Shown: positions 1 through 6,746 of the stretch, piece by piece
Position numbering within the stretch: the first letter of the stretch is position 1
Layout of the letters: each line of letters begins with the position of its first letter
Assembly (NCBI GenBank): GCA_900544985.1
Contig: UQXK01000034.1
Location: 1 to 18,565 of the forward strand
Direction: 5' to 3'
DNA: 18,565 nucleotides
From: an uncultured Eubacteriales bacterium
GTDB lineage: Bacteria > Bacillota > Clostridia > Oscillospirales > CAG-272
Translations under genes and position numbers: made by a program
The notes under the pieces: model-generated
Seen by the model: the letters and a program-made list of their open reading frames with translations, nothing else
Databases searched by the model: none
What the model was told of the DNA's origin: nothing

Positions 1-83
1 TGTTCGGTGCGAAGTTCTTTGGCACACCTTTCTCCGAAAGAAAGGTGTGTTCTTTGGCTTACCTTTCTTTCAAGAAAGGTAAG
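1..83 (-). repeat. Two-module hairpin repeat abutting the fucO stop codon
   Basis: Two perfect hairpins lie side by side. Module one pairs CACACCTTTCT (23-33) with AGAAAGGTGTG (39-49) around a 5-base loop. Module two pairs CTTACCTTTCTT (58-69) with AAGAAAGGTAAG (72-83). The linker reads CCAAAGAA on the minus strand. The second arm ends at 83 and the fucO stop codon occupies 84-86, so the spacing is zero. On the minus strand no T-run follows the stems, so this is not a classical intrinsic terminator. The same modules recur after hsp20 and asnS in this window. The element may continue beyond the left edge. Confidence 0.8.
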
Positions 84-1229
84 TTACATAAGGCTTTTAT
101 AGAGTTCTTTTATTTCTTCGACGGTTGTTTCTCTCGGATTTCCGGGACGGCATGCGTCAGCATAGGCGGACTCTGAAAGTGCGTCAAGGTCTTCTTCTTT
201 CACGATTCCTTTTAACGTTGTGGGGATTCCCACATCCTCGGCAAGCTTTCTTACGGCGTCGACAGCCGCTTTGCGGTATTCGTCCTGTGTCATATTTTCG
301 ACGCCATCAACGCCCATTGCCTTTGCTATATCGCGGTATTTTGTTCCCGTGTATTCGGCATTGTATGCCATTACCGTCGGAAGAAGTATAGCGCAGGCTT
401 TGCCGTGAGGCGTATCATAATATGCGGAAAGCGTGTGTGCCATAGAGTGGTCTACACCGAGTCCGACATTGGAAAATCCCATTCCTGCTATATATTGACC
501 GAGCGCCATGCCTTCTCTGCCTTCTGCGGTGTTGTTTACGGCGCCGCGAAGATTTTTAGCGATTATTTCTATCGCCTTTATATGGAACATATCGGACATT
601 TCCCATGCGCCTTTTGTTATATATCCTTCTATCGCGTGCGTGAGCGCGTCCATGCCTGTCGCCGCCGTAAGGCTCTTCGGCATAGATGACATCATATCCG
701 GGTCGACTACCGCTACTACGGGAATATCATGAACGTCAACGCATACAAATTTGCGCTTTCTTTCAACATCTGTTATTACATAATTTATTGTGACTTCCGC
801 GGCAGTGCCTGCTGTTGTCGGAACGGCTATTATGGGAACGCACGGATTTTTTGTCGGAGCTACGCCTTCAAGAGATCTTACATCTTCAAATTCGGGGTTT
901 GTGGCGATTATTCCTATCGCTTTTGCCGTGTCCATGGAAGAGCCGCCGCCTATTGCGACTATACAGTCAGCTCCGCATTCTTTGAGCGCTTTTACGCCGT
1001 TTTGAACGTTTTCGATAGTCGGATTCGGTTTTATGTCGGAATAAAGGAAATATTCTATCCCGTTCTTTTCGAGAAGCTCTGTTACTTTGCCTGAAATACC
1101 GAATTTTACAAGATCCGGGTCGGAAGCGACGAACGCTTTTTTAAATCCTCTTGCGATGATCTCTTCCGGAACAGCCGAGATCGCGCCTTTGCCGTGATAA
1201 GATGTTTCGTTTAGTACAAATTTCTGCAT
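84..1229 (-). CDS. fucO: Iron-containing alcohol dehydrogenase, lactaldehyde reductase (FucO) type
   Basis: Group III metal-dependent alcohol dehydrogenase, 381 residues, the normal length for FucO. FucO reduces L-lactaldehyde to 1,2-propanediol with NADH during fucose or rhamnose fermentation in the cytoplasm. The NAD-binding GGGSSMD lies at residues 94-100. The iron ligands line up with E. coli FucO as D194, H198, H261 and H275, with the additional active-site histidine at H265. Long stretches such as PTTAGTAAEVTINYVITD (137-154) resemble E. coli FucO closely, as I recall that sequence. The start ATG is preceded by an AAAGGAAG ribosome site. No fucose or rhamnose catabolic genes are adjacent, so the physiological substrate is inferred from family resemblance; a general 1,2-propanediol or butanol dehydrogenase remains possible. 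A strong promoter lies about 50 bases upstream. Confidence 0.9.
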   Translation of the reverse strand: MQKFVLNETSYHGKGAISAVPEEIIARGFKKAFVASDPDLVKFGISGKVTELLEKNGIEYFLYSDIKPNPTIENVQNGVKALKECGADCIVAIGGGSSMDTAKAIGIIATNPEFEDVRSLEGVAPTKNPCVPIIAVPTTAGTAAEVTINYVITDVERKRKFVCVDVHDIPVVAVVDPDMMSSMPKSLTAATGMDALTHAIEGYITKGAWEMSDMFHIKAIEIIAKNLRGAVNNTAEGREGMALGQYIAGMGFSNVGLGVDHSMAHTLSAYYDTPHGKACAILLPTVMAYNAEYTGTKYRDIAKAMGVDGVENMTQDEYRKAAVDAVRKLAEDVGIPTTLKGIVKEEDLDALSESAYADACRPGNPRETTVEEIKELYKSLM

Positions 1230-1281
1230 ATATTGGTTCTTCCTTTCTTTATCCCTTGCGGAATATATTCTCTATATTTTT

Positions 1282-1310
1282 ATTATATATTTAAAAAACG
1301 ACGATTTCAA
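1282..1310 (-). promoter_or_regulatory. Sigma-A-type promoter of fucO
   Basis: On the minus strand, TTGAAA (1310-1305) and TATAAT (1287-1282) are separated by exactly 17 bases. The -35 box coincides with one arm of a 9-bp inverted repeat (TTTCAATAA at 1305-1313, TTATTGAAA at 1320-1328), which could be an operator. Confidence 0.75.
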
Positions 1311-1427
1311 TAATATTTTTTATTGAAAATATGAATTTATGTGAATTTTCAATAGTTTGTGAAAAGACAGTTTGAAAAAAATCGGCGTCGAAATTTACCC
1401 TATTGCGGAGAAGGAAAACGTTTTTTG

Positions 1428-1456
1428 TTGACTTTTATAATAAATAATATTAAAAT
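1428..1456 (+). promoter_or_regulatory. Sigma-A-type promoter of the SPFH/zinc-ribbon gene
   Basis: TTGACT (1428-1433) and TAAAAT (1451-1456) are separated by 17 bases, about 50 bases before the start codon. It is divergent from the fucO promoter. The spacing and the TTGACT box are good; the -10 box has one mismatch to TATAAT. Confidence 0.7.
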
Positions 1457-1506
1457 AAAGCTGTAATATACCATGCAATAATTTTTTTATCGAGGAGGAA
1501 AAGATA

Positions 1507-2895
1507 ATGGGACTTATAAAAGCAATTTCCGGTGCAACGGGAGGCGTTCTTGCAGATCAGTGGAGAGAGTATTTTTATTGTGATTCTCTTTCGGCAGACA
1601 CGCTTGTGGCAAAGGGCAGAAAACGTGTTTCCGGCCGTTCTTCGAACAGAAAAGGCGAAGAAAATATAATCTCGAACGGTTCCGTCATTTCCGTAAATGA
1701 AGGTCAGTGTATGATAATCGTAGATCAGGGAAAGGTTACGGAGCTTTGCGCGGAAGCGGGCGAATTTCTTTACGATACCTCGACAGAGCCGAGCATATTT
1801 TACGGCGGACTCGGAAACGGCATACTCGATTCGTTTAAAACGATAGGCAAGCGTTTCACTTTCGGCGGAGATACCGCGAAAGATCAGAGAGTATATTATT
1901 TCAATACAAAAGAGATAATGGGCAACAAATACGGAACGCCCAATCCCGTTCCGTTCCGCGTTGTAGATAAAAACGTGGGTCTTGACGTAGATATTTCAAT
2001 ACGTTGCCACGGAGAGTATTCATATAAAATAACCGATCCTATACTTTTTTATACAAATGTCTGCGGAAATGTCGTAGATTCATATAACCGTTCTGAAATA
2101 GACGGACAGCTTAAAACAGAGCTTATGACAGCACTTCAACCCGCATTTTCTAAAATTTCCGATATGGGTATACGTTACAGCGCTCTGCCGGGGCACACTG
2201 TGGAGATGGCAAACGCTTTAAACGAAGTTCTTTCCGAAAAGTGGAGCAAAATACGCGGAATATCCGTGTTCTCGATAGGAATAAGCTCCGTAAAGGCGTC
2301 CGAAGAAGACGAAGCAATGATAAAAGAGCTTCAACGCAACGCGGCGTATAAAAATCCCACGATGGCGGCGGCAACTCTTGTCGGCGCTCAGGCGGCTGCC
2401 ATGCAGAACGCTTCTAAAAATCCCAACGGAGCCATGATGGGCTTTATGGGTATGAATATGGCGGCGGGCGCGGGCGGAATGAACGCTCAGAATCTGTATG
2501 CCATGGGAGCTGCGGCAGAACAAAGACAGGAAAATTCCGAAAACGCATGGACCTGCTCCTGCGGTACAAAAGTTACGGGCAACTTCTGCCAGAACTGCGG
2601 CAAAAAGAAACCCGAATCTGTGAATGAAAAAATATGGGTCTGCTCCTGCGGCGCCAAAGCGACGGGGAACTTTTGCCCCGAATGCGGTTCTCCGAAACCG
2701 AAGGAGGAGGGCTGGACTTGTTCCTGCGGAACTTTGAATAAAGGAAAATTCTGCCACAACTGCGGAAAGAAAAAGCCCGTCGGCGCGCCTCTTTACCGTT
2801 GCGACAAATGCGGATGGGAACCTGCCGACCCTACAAATCCTCCGAAATTCTGTCCGGAATGTGGCGACGTTTTCGACGACAACGATATAAAGTAA
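1507..2895 (+). CDS. SPFH-domain protein with four C-terminal zinc ribbons (YdjI-like)
   Basis: A 462-residue protein. Residues about 20-280 match the SPFH-type fold of the virion core/YdjI family, with no obvious signal peptide or membrane segment. An Ala/Met/Gly-rich linker (about 285-340) follows. Four zinc ribbons complete the protein: Cys350/352/361/364, Cys379/381/390/393, Cys405/407/416/419 and Cys432/435/449/452. The first three use an unusual C-x-C knuckle (CSCG); the last is the ordinary C-x2-C. In Bacillus subtilis, YdjI works with the membrane protein YdjG (and YdjH) to bring a PspA-family protein to the membrane; a role here in envelope stress or membrane organisation is inference. 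A YdjG-like gene follows 233 bases downstream on the same strand. The start is fixed by AGGAGG at 1493-1498, 8 bases before ATG. Confidence 0.85.
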   Translation: MGLIKAISGATGGVLADQWREYFYCDSLSADTLVAKGRKRVSGRSSNRKGEENIISNGSVISVNEGQCMIIVDQGKVTELCAEAGEFLYDTSTEPSIFYGGLGNGILDSFKTIGKRFTFGGDTAKDQRVYYFNTKEIMGNKYGTPNPVPFRVVDKNVGLDVDISIRCHGEYSYKITDPILFYTNVCGNVVDSYNRSEIDGQLKTELMTALQPAFSKISDMGIRYSALPGHTVEMANALNEVLSEKWSKIRGISVFSIGISSVKASEEDEAMIKELQRNAAYKNPTMAAATLVGAQAAAMQNASKNPNGAMMGFMGMNMAAGAGGMNAQNLYAMGAAAEQRQENSENAWTCSCGTKVTGNFCQNCGKKKPESVNEKIWVCSCGAKATGNFCPECGSPKPKEEGWTCSCGTLNKGKFCHNCGKKKPVGAPLYRCDKCGWEPADPTNPPKFCPECGDVFDDNDIK

Positions 2896-2937
2896 ATTAC
2901 ATCAAGCAAAATTATAGCCGATTGAAAAAATTTAAGT

Positions 2938-3093
2938 TTATAACCTTGCCGCAAATGTCCGCGCCGGAGAAGGCGGTTTACATAGTAGATGTTCGGCTGC
3001 GGTTATAATGCAATAACGTCTTCGGAGCAAAGGTCATTGTGTCGATTGCAACCGTCAAAACGTGATAAAACTTTTTTTAACGCGTTGCTCCGA
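2938..3093 (+). other. Structured intergenic leader with nested inverted repeats
   Basis: The 233-base gap between the SPFH gene and the next gene holds two separate inverted repeats: TTATAACC (2938-2945) with GGTTATAA (3001-3008), and TCGGAGCAA (3022-3030) with TTGCTCCGA (3085-3093). A TATAAT at 3004-3009 may be a -10 box, but no good -35 box sits at the right distance. No T-run follows either stem, so neither looks like a terminator. I do not recognise a known riboswitch class. Confidence 0.4.
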
Positions 3094-3128
3094 TTTAAAA
3101 ATAAATATCATTTCAGTGAGGTATCATT

Positions 3129-4271
3129 TTGGCAAACGATATTGATAAAAATATCGAAACGGAAGAAGAAGCAGAAATCGAAAGCACCCTTGAACAGACG
3201 GACAAAAAATGTCCGTCTTGCGGGGGAACGCTTGATTTTGACCCGCAGACGGGAAATCTTGTCTGTCCCTATTGCGGAAATATCGTAGAAATAGAGAAAG
3301 ACGAGGAAAAGAAGAGCGCAGAAGAGCTTGACCTTTTGTCGGCGGAATTTGTGGAAAACTGCGATTGGGGCACGGAAAAGCGTGTTGTAATATGCAAATC
3401 CTGTGGAGCGGAGACGGTGTATGAAGCGTCTGCCGTTTCGGGTGAATGCCCTTATTGCGGTTCAAACCAGGTAATGGAGGCGGGAGACGACAATGTCATG
3501 GCTCCCGGCGGGGTTTGTCCGTTTTCCGTGACGGCGGAAAGCGCCGGCAAAAGCTTTATAAGATGGCTTAAAGGAAAACTCTTCTGTCCCAAAGACGCAA
3601 AAAAAACGGCAAAAGCCGGAAAGATGAAGGGGATATATCTTCCTTATTGGACATTTGACGCGGATACTCACTCTGTCTATACCGCAAGATACGGCAGGGA
3701 ACGCGTTGTCCGCCGCGGGAAAGAGACGCATGTTGTCATCGATTGGCATCGTACATCAGGTTCTTATGACGAATTTATAAACGATGAACTTGTGTGCGCC
3801 ACCGAAAAACACGACGAAAAGATTCTTTCTGGAATCGAGCCGTTCAATACGGAAAACAACGTCGCATACAAACCCGAATATGTAGCGGGATTTGCCTCGG
3901 AACGCTATTCGGTGGGACTCAAATCCGCGTGGGTCAAAGCAAAGGAGTTTATAAAGAGAAAGCTCCGTTCGAGAATAGAACGCAAGATAGAAAAACAGTA
4001 TTCCACATCGCACGTTGACAGCGTGAATGTAAAAACGTCTTACAGTAATGTTACATACAAATATCTTATGCTTCCTGTGTGGATATCGAGCTTTACATAT
4101 AAAGGGAAGATATATCAGTTTATGGTAAACGGACAGACGGGAAAAGTCAGCGGAAAAGTTCCGATTTCTCCTTGGAGAGTTCTTCTCGCTGTCCTGCTTG
4201 GCGTTGCCGTTATAGCGCTTATCGGATATTTCTTCTTTTTCTATGAAAATTCGGTAGCTGTATATTATTGA
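3129..4271 (+). CDS. Double zinc-ribbon membrane-anchored protein (YdjG-like)
   Basis: A 380-residue protein beginning with TTG, with GTGAGG just upstream as ribosome site. The N-terminal acidic segment is followed by zinc ribbon one (Cys28/31, Cys46/49) and zinc ribbon two (Cys89/92, Cys107/110). A middle domain (about 125-340) contains the LPYWTFDA and LMLPVWISSF strands typical of this family. One strongly hydrophobic segment at about 350-371, just before the C-terminus, should anchor the protein in the membrane with most of it cytoplasmic. Members are often labelled TFIIB-type zinc ribbon or primosomal-like; there is no helicase domain here, so the latter would be wrong. The arrangement with the upstream SPFH/zinc-ribbon gene resembles the Bacillus ydjGHI set linked to PspA-type membrane stress. 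A joint membrane complex is inference. Confidence 0.8.
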   Translation: MANDIDKNIETEEEAEIESTLEQTDKKCPSCGGTLDFDPQTGNLVCPYCGNIVEIEKDEEKKSAEELDLLSAEFVENCDWGTEKRVVICKSCGAETVYEASAVSGECPYCGSNQVMEAGDDNVMAPGGVCPFSVTAESAGKSFIRWLKGKLFCPKDAKKTAKAGKMKGIYLPYWTFDADTHSVYTARYGRERVVRRGKETHVVIDWHRTSGSYDEFINDELVCATEKHDEKILSGIEPFNTENNVAYKPEYVAGFASERYSVGLKSAWVKAKEFIKRKLRSRIERKIEKQYSTSHVDSVNVKTSYSNVTYKYLMLPVWISSFTYKGKIYQFMVNGQTGKVSGKVPISPWRVLLAVLLGVAVIALIGYFFFFYENSVAVYY

Positions 4272-4273
4272 TT

Positions 4274-4930
4274 ATGAATAAAGCATGGTCTGAACTGAAT
4301 AAAACTATGCAAACGCAAATTAAAAAGAGAGATACCTATAAAGCGGGTATCGATACATTATTTGATTTGCGAAAACAGTTGACGGAAACCTTAATATCAT
4401 TTAAAGATGAATTAAGCAGGGAAGAGTTTGATGCAATTCCATTTATAAACGCAGACGGTTATCATAGTAAAACGATTGCATATTCAATTTGGCATATTTT
4501 CCGAATCGAAGATATCGTTGCACATACATTGGCAAGTGAAACCGAGCAGGTGTTTTTTTCGGGCAACTATCAAGAACGTATCAATTCGCCTATAATTACA
4601 ACAGGAAATGAACTTGTAAAAGAGCAGATTGCAGATTTTTCAAAAAGACTTAATTTGAAAGAACTTTATTCATATATTTTTGATGTAAAGGACAGCACCG
4701 ATAAGATAATCAATAGCTTATCCTATGATGAATTGAAAAGGAAAATATCAGAAGAAAGAAAAGAATACTTAAAATCATTGAAGGTTGTAAGCGATGATAA
4801 AAATGCAATTTGGCTGATTGATTATTGGTGTGGTAAAGATATCAGAGGGTTGATACAGATGCCGTTTTCAAGACATTGGATTATGCATATAGAAGCAAGT
4901 TTGCGTATAAAAAACAGGATACATTCATAA
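4274..4930 (+). CDS. DinB-fold putative metal-dependent protein
   Basis: A 218-residue helical protein of DinB/YfiT four-helix-bundle type. The likely metal triad is His74 (in SIWHIFRIED) and the H-x3-H pair His201 and His205 near the C-terminus, counted from the ATG at 4274. Many such proteins use bacillithiol, mycothiol or other thiol substrates; the substrate here is unknown. An in-frame TTG two codons upstream overlaps the previous stop, but ATG at 4274 is preferred. No clear ribosome site is visible, so it may be translated by coupling to the preceding gene, which ends 2 bases earlier. Its codons are visibly more AT-rich than the flanking genes, which suggests recent acquisition. A perfect terminator hairpin begins 20 bases after its stop. 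Confidence 0.7.
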   Translation: MNKAWSELNKTMQTQIKKRDTYKAGIDTLFDLRKQLTETLISFKDELSREEFDAIPFINADGYHSKTIAYSIWHIFRIEDIVAHTLASETEQVFFSGNYQERINSPIITTGNELVKEQIADFSKRLNLKELYSYIFDVKDSTDKIINSLSYDELKRKISEERKEYLKSLKVVSDDKNAIWLIDYWCGKDIRGLIQMPFSRHWIMHIEASLRIKNRIHS

Positions 4931-4950
4931 TCGCAAATTACTTTAATAAA

Positions 4951-4994
4951 AAAGAATACCGCATTTTCGTTTTTGCGAAAATGCGGTATTCTTT
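4951..4994. terminator. Bidirectional intrinsic terminator between convergent genes
   Basis: A perfect 19-bp stem (4951-4969 with 4976-4994) closes a 6-base loop. The left flank gives a T-rich run for minus-strand transcripts; on the right a T7 run begins at about 5007, some 12 bases from the stem. It separates the plus-strand DinB-fold gene from the minus-strand CarD-family gene and can serve both. Confidence 0.85.
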
Positions 4995-5057
4995 GGTATA
5001 AACTTGTTTTTTTCGAACAAAATAATAAAGTCGTTTTTTCTTTGGATTTTCGGGTTT

Positions 5058-5549
5058 TCAACATTCGATAGCGGCAAAAACACGCTCTTCCGCTTCATCG
5101 CTCGTTATATCCAGAACGCAAGAAAGTTCTCCGAAAAGACAATGGCGCGCCGCTTTGTCGAATTCCGAATCGGTATCCGAAAAACGCTTTTTTTCATTGA
5201 CTGCGTTTTTCTTTCGGTTATAAACTGTCTTTATAACCCTGGCAAGAGATTTCGGTGTTCCGAGCTTCATTGCATTTCTGTATTCGTCACGTCTCTGCTT
5301 CTCGTTTATAATATCGAGTAACGGAAGATCGGAAAGAGAAGAAATAAGTTCTGTTGCCTCACATTTTGTCATAAGCGGACGAAGCACAACCGTTTCGTTT
5401 TCAACAGGCGCATATATTATAGTACCGTTGTTAGAATCGTTAGGTTAATACATTCTCTCGTCACTTTGATTAAAAGGAGAACGGCAGATATCATTTACTT
5501 TGCAAACTCCGGCGGTCGCATAATAAACGGTTGCTCCTTTATTAAACAT
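5058..5549 (-). pseudogene. CarD-family transcription factor with in-frame stop
   Basis: Read from the ATG at 5549 this is a full-length CarD-type gene (163 codons plus stop) interrupted by TAA at codon 35 (5447-5445). The N-terminal part begins MFNKGATVYYATAGVCKV, the start of the RNA-polymerase-interacting Tudor-like domain. After the stop the same frame continues through IIYAPVEN and the helical DNA-binding domain, with RRDEYRNAMKLGTPKSLARV and KKRFSDTDSEFDKAARHCLF. The stop falls where CarD proteins have a YYVL-type strand, and two or so residues appear missing. CarD stabilises open promoter complexes and is often essential where present. The promoter (TTACAA-17-TACAAT) and a GGAAAGGAAA ribosome site remain, so inactivation is recent or is a sequence error. 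The 109-residue C-terminal part could be re-initiated at GTG 5387. Confidence 0.8.
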
Positions 5550-5583
5550 ACTATGTTTCCTTTCCTAATTATTATATATATAA

Positions 5584-5612
5584 ATTGTATCATAAAAAAG
5601 ATTTTTTTGTAA
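5584..5612 (-). promoter_or_regulatory. Promoter of the CarD-family gene
   Basis: On the minus strand, TTACAA (5612-5607) and TACAAT (5589-5584) are separated by 17 bases, about 35 bases upstream of the start codon. Its preservation argues that the downstream coding damage is recent. Confidence 0.6.
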
Positions 5613-5701
5613 TAGGCGTTTTATACAAAATAAAAAGTTTTTTCTGCGAAAACAAGGTAAAGATTACCTCTTGATATTTTACGGGGATTTTTGAACGACT
5701 T

Positions 5702-5728
5702 TTAGCACTCTATATTGTAAAGTGCTAA
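5702..5728 (+). promoter_or_regulatory. CIRCE operator (HrcA-binding) upstream of hsp20
   Basis: TTAGCACTC (5702-5710), a 9-base spacer, and AAGTGCTAA (5720-5728) match the CIRCE consensus TTAGCACTC-N9-GAGTGCTAA with one mismatch. HrcA binds CIRCE and represses heat-shock genes at normal temperature. A possible promoter overlaps it (TTGAAC at 5691-5696, -10-like TATTGT at 5713-5718, 16-base spacing). A second candidate -10, TATAAT at 5785-5790, lies further down with TTAGGT at 5761-5766, 18 bases upstream. Which one is used cannot be decided from sequence. Confidence 0.88.
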
Positions 5729-5884
5729 CTATTTACATTTTGTTAATGAATTTATGTATATTAGGTTACATTTTCAGGGTATTATATAATCACAAGAAAG
5801 AAAGACAAGCAAATACAAAGTTTATTTGCCAGACTTTCAAAAAATAAAAAATTAAAATAACAATAAAACATGGAGGTTTTTATT

Positions 5885-6325
5885 ATGTTTGGAATCACAC
5901 CTTATACAAGAAGAAACAATACGGAACTTTCAGGTTACAATCCGTTCAGAATGTTTGACGATTTTGAAAAGAATTTTTGGAACAGCAACGAGCTTGCCGA
6001 ATTTAAAACAGATATTAAGGACAACGGCAACGAATACGTAATGGAGGCGGACCTTCCCGGATTCAAAAAAGAAAATATCAAGATCGATATCGATAACGAT
6101 ACGCTCACGATAACCGCCGAGAGAAAGAACGAAAATTCCGAAAAGGACGACAAGGGCAATTATATAAGAATGGAACGTTCCTACGGCTCTTTTTCAAGAA
6201 GTTTTGATGTTTCCGGTATCAATACGGAGGAAATAAGCGCGTCTTACAACGACGGCGTACTCACGCTGAATATGCCGAAAAAGACGGCGAAACAGGAAAG
6301 CGCAAGACACCTCGAAATCAAATAA
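5885..6325 (+). CDS. hsp20: Small heat-shock protein, Hsp20/alpha-crystallin family
   Basis: A 146-residue cytoplasmic holdase chaperone that binds unfolding proteins without ATP. An N-terminal segment (TPYTRRNN, NPFRMFDDF) precedes the alpha-crystallin domain, whose hallmarks are YVMEADLPGFKKENIKIDI, ITAERK and the closing GVLTLNMPKK. The C-terminal tail ends in HLEIK, where many relatives carry the I-x-I anchoring motif. An ATG at 5870 is also in frame, but it overlaps the GGAGG ribosome site at 5872-5876; that site lies 8 bases before ATG 5885, which I therefore choose. A CIRCE operator about 160 bases upstream implies HrcA control. The stop codon is followed at once by a hairpin repeat. 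Confidence 0.93.
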   Translation: MFGITPYTRRNNTELSGYNPFRMFDDFEKNFWNSNELAEFKTDIKDNGNEYVMEADLPGFKKENIKIDIDNDTLTITAERKNENSEKDDKGNYIRMERSYGSFSRSFDVSGINTEEISASYNDGVLTLNMPKKTAKQESARHLEIK

Positions 6326-6370
6326 CACACCTTTCTTTAGGAGAAAGGTGTGCCAAAGAACTTTGCACCG
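6326..6370 (+). repeat. Hairpin repeat module directly after the hsp20 stop
   Basis: CACACCTTTCT (6326-6336) pairs with AGAAAGGTGTG (6342-6352), followed by the conserved linker CCAAAGAACTTTGCACCGA. The first arm begins on the base after the TAA of hsp20. It is the inverse orientation of the copies at the window start and after asnS. Because those genes are on the minus strand, the orientation relative to the gene is the same. Confidence 0.85.
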
Positions 6371-6510
6371 ACTACGCCACTTTGTTTTTGCAAAGTTTTT
6401 GAGATTCCAAAGGACTTTTTACAAAAAGTCCTTTGTGTCAGGGCTTGGGGCAGATGCCCCAACTGATAATACACGCAAAAAAGCACGGCATTGCCGTGCT
6501 TTTTATTTTA
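6368..6510 (+). repeat. Terminator-tailed intergenic repeat, copy A
   Basis: About 143 bases with three stems in order: CAAAGGACTTTTT with its complement (6408-6420, 6423-6435), TTGGGGC with GCCCCAA (6445-6451, 6456-6462), and the terminator stem GCACGGC-GCCGTGC (6483-6489, 6493-6499) flanked by A and T runs. It repeats as copy B 232 bases downstream. Any reading frame through here is repetitive and shows no family resemblance, so I call no gene. Confidence 0.8.
6477..6504. terminator. Intrinsic terminator after hsp20
   Basis: GCACGGC (6483-6489) and GCCGTGC (6493-6499) form a stem with a 3-base loop, flanked by six A and five T, so it can work in both directions. It is the first of two near-identical terminators between the convergent hsp20 and coaW genes. 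Confidence 0.8.
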
Positions 6511-6548
6511 CGTCATTATATGTTGGAACTGCCGTGATGGGACCTTGC

Positions 6549-6580
6549 TTTAAGGGGCTTTTTGAAAAAATCCCCTTAAA
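6549..6580. repeat. Hairpin between the two long repeat copies
   Basis: TTTAAGGGG (6549-6557) pairs with CCCCTTAAA (6572-6580), and the T and A runs inside the loop can extend the stem. It is the same kind of G-block hairpin as those at 11773-11830. It has no trailing T-run. Confidence 0.55.
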
Positions 6581-6599
6581 AATCCGCAAAACTTTCGCG

Positions 6600-6746
6600 C
6601 CGACTATATCACTTTATTTTTGCAAAGTTTTTGAGATTCCAAAGGACTTTTTACAAAAAGTCCTTTGGTCGGAGTTTGGGGCAGACGCCCAAACATTTAA
6701 CGCTTACACGCAAAAAGCACGGCATTGCCGTGCTTTTTTTATTTTA
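6600..6746 (+). repeat. Terminator-tailed intergenic repeat, copy B
   Basis: Second copy of the 6368-6510 repeat, in direct orientation. The central block from the TTTTTGCAAAGTTTTTGAG region through the AAAGGAC hairpin is essentially identical. The G-block hairpin has drifted (TTTGGGGC/GCCCAAA), and the terminal GCACGGC-GCCGTGC stem is retained. The end overlaps the coaW stop codon. Confidence 0.8.
6712..6740. terminator. Intrinsic terminator shared by hsp20 and coaW
   Basis: GCACGGC (6717-6723) and GCCGTGC (6727-6733) form a stem with five A before and seven T after. The coaW stop codon overlaps its right edge at 6739-6741. The A-run provides the T-run for minus-strand transcripts, so it ends coaW mRNA as well. 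Confidence 0.85.

Noticed and set aside
1507..4271. Phage origin for the SPFH gene, because the family is sometimes labelled virion core protein
   Set aside because: No phage structural, integrase or lysis genes are nearby, and the neighbour is YdjG-like; the label comes from a distant poxvirus similarity.
3129..4271. PriA or helicase-like primosomal protein
   Set aside because: Only zinc ribbons are shared; there are no Walker motifs or helicase domain and a C-terminal membrane segment is present.
5445..5447. Recoded TAA as a sense codon in the CarD gene
   Set aside because: TAA ends several intact genes in this window, including hsp20, asnS and the SPFH gene, so genome-wide reassignment is not supported.
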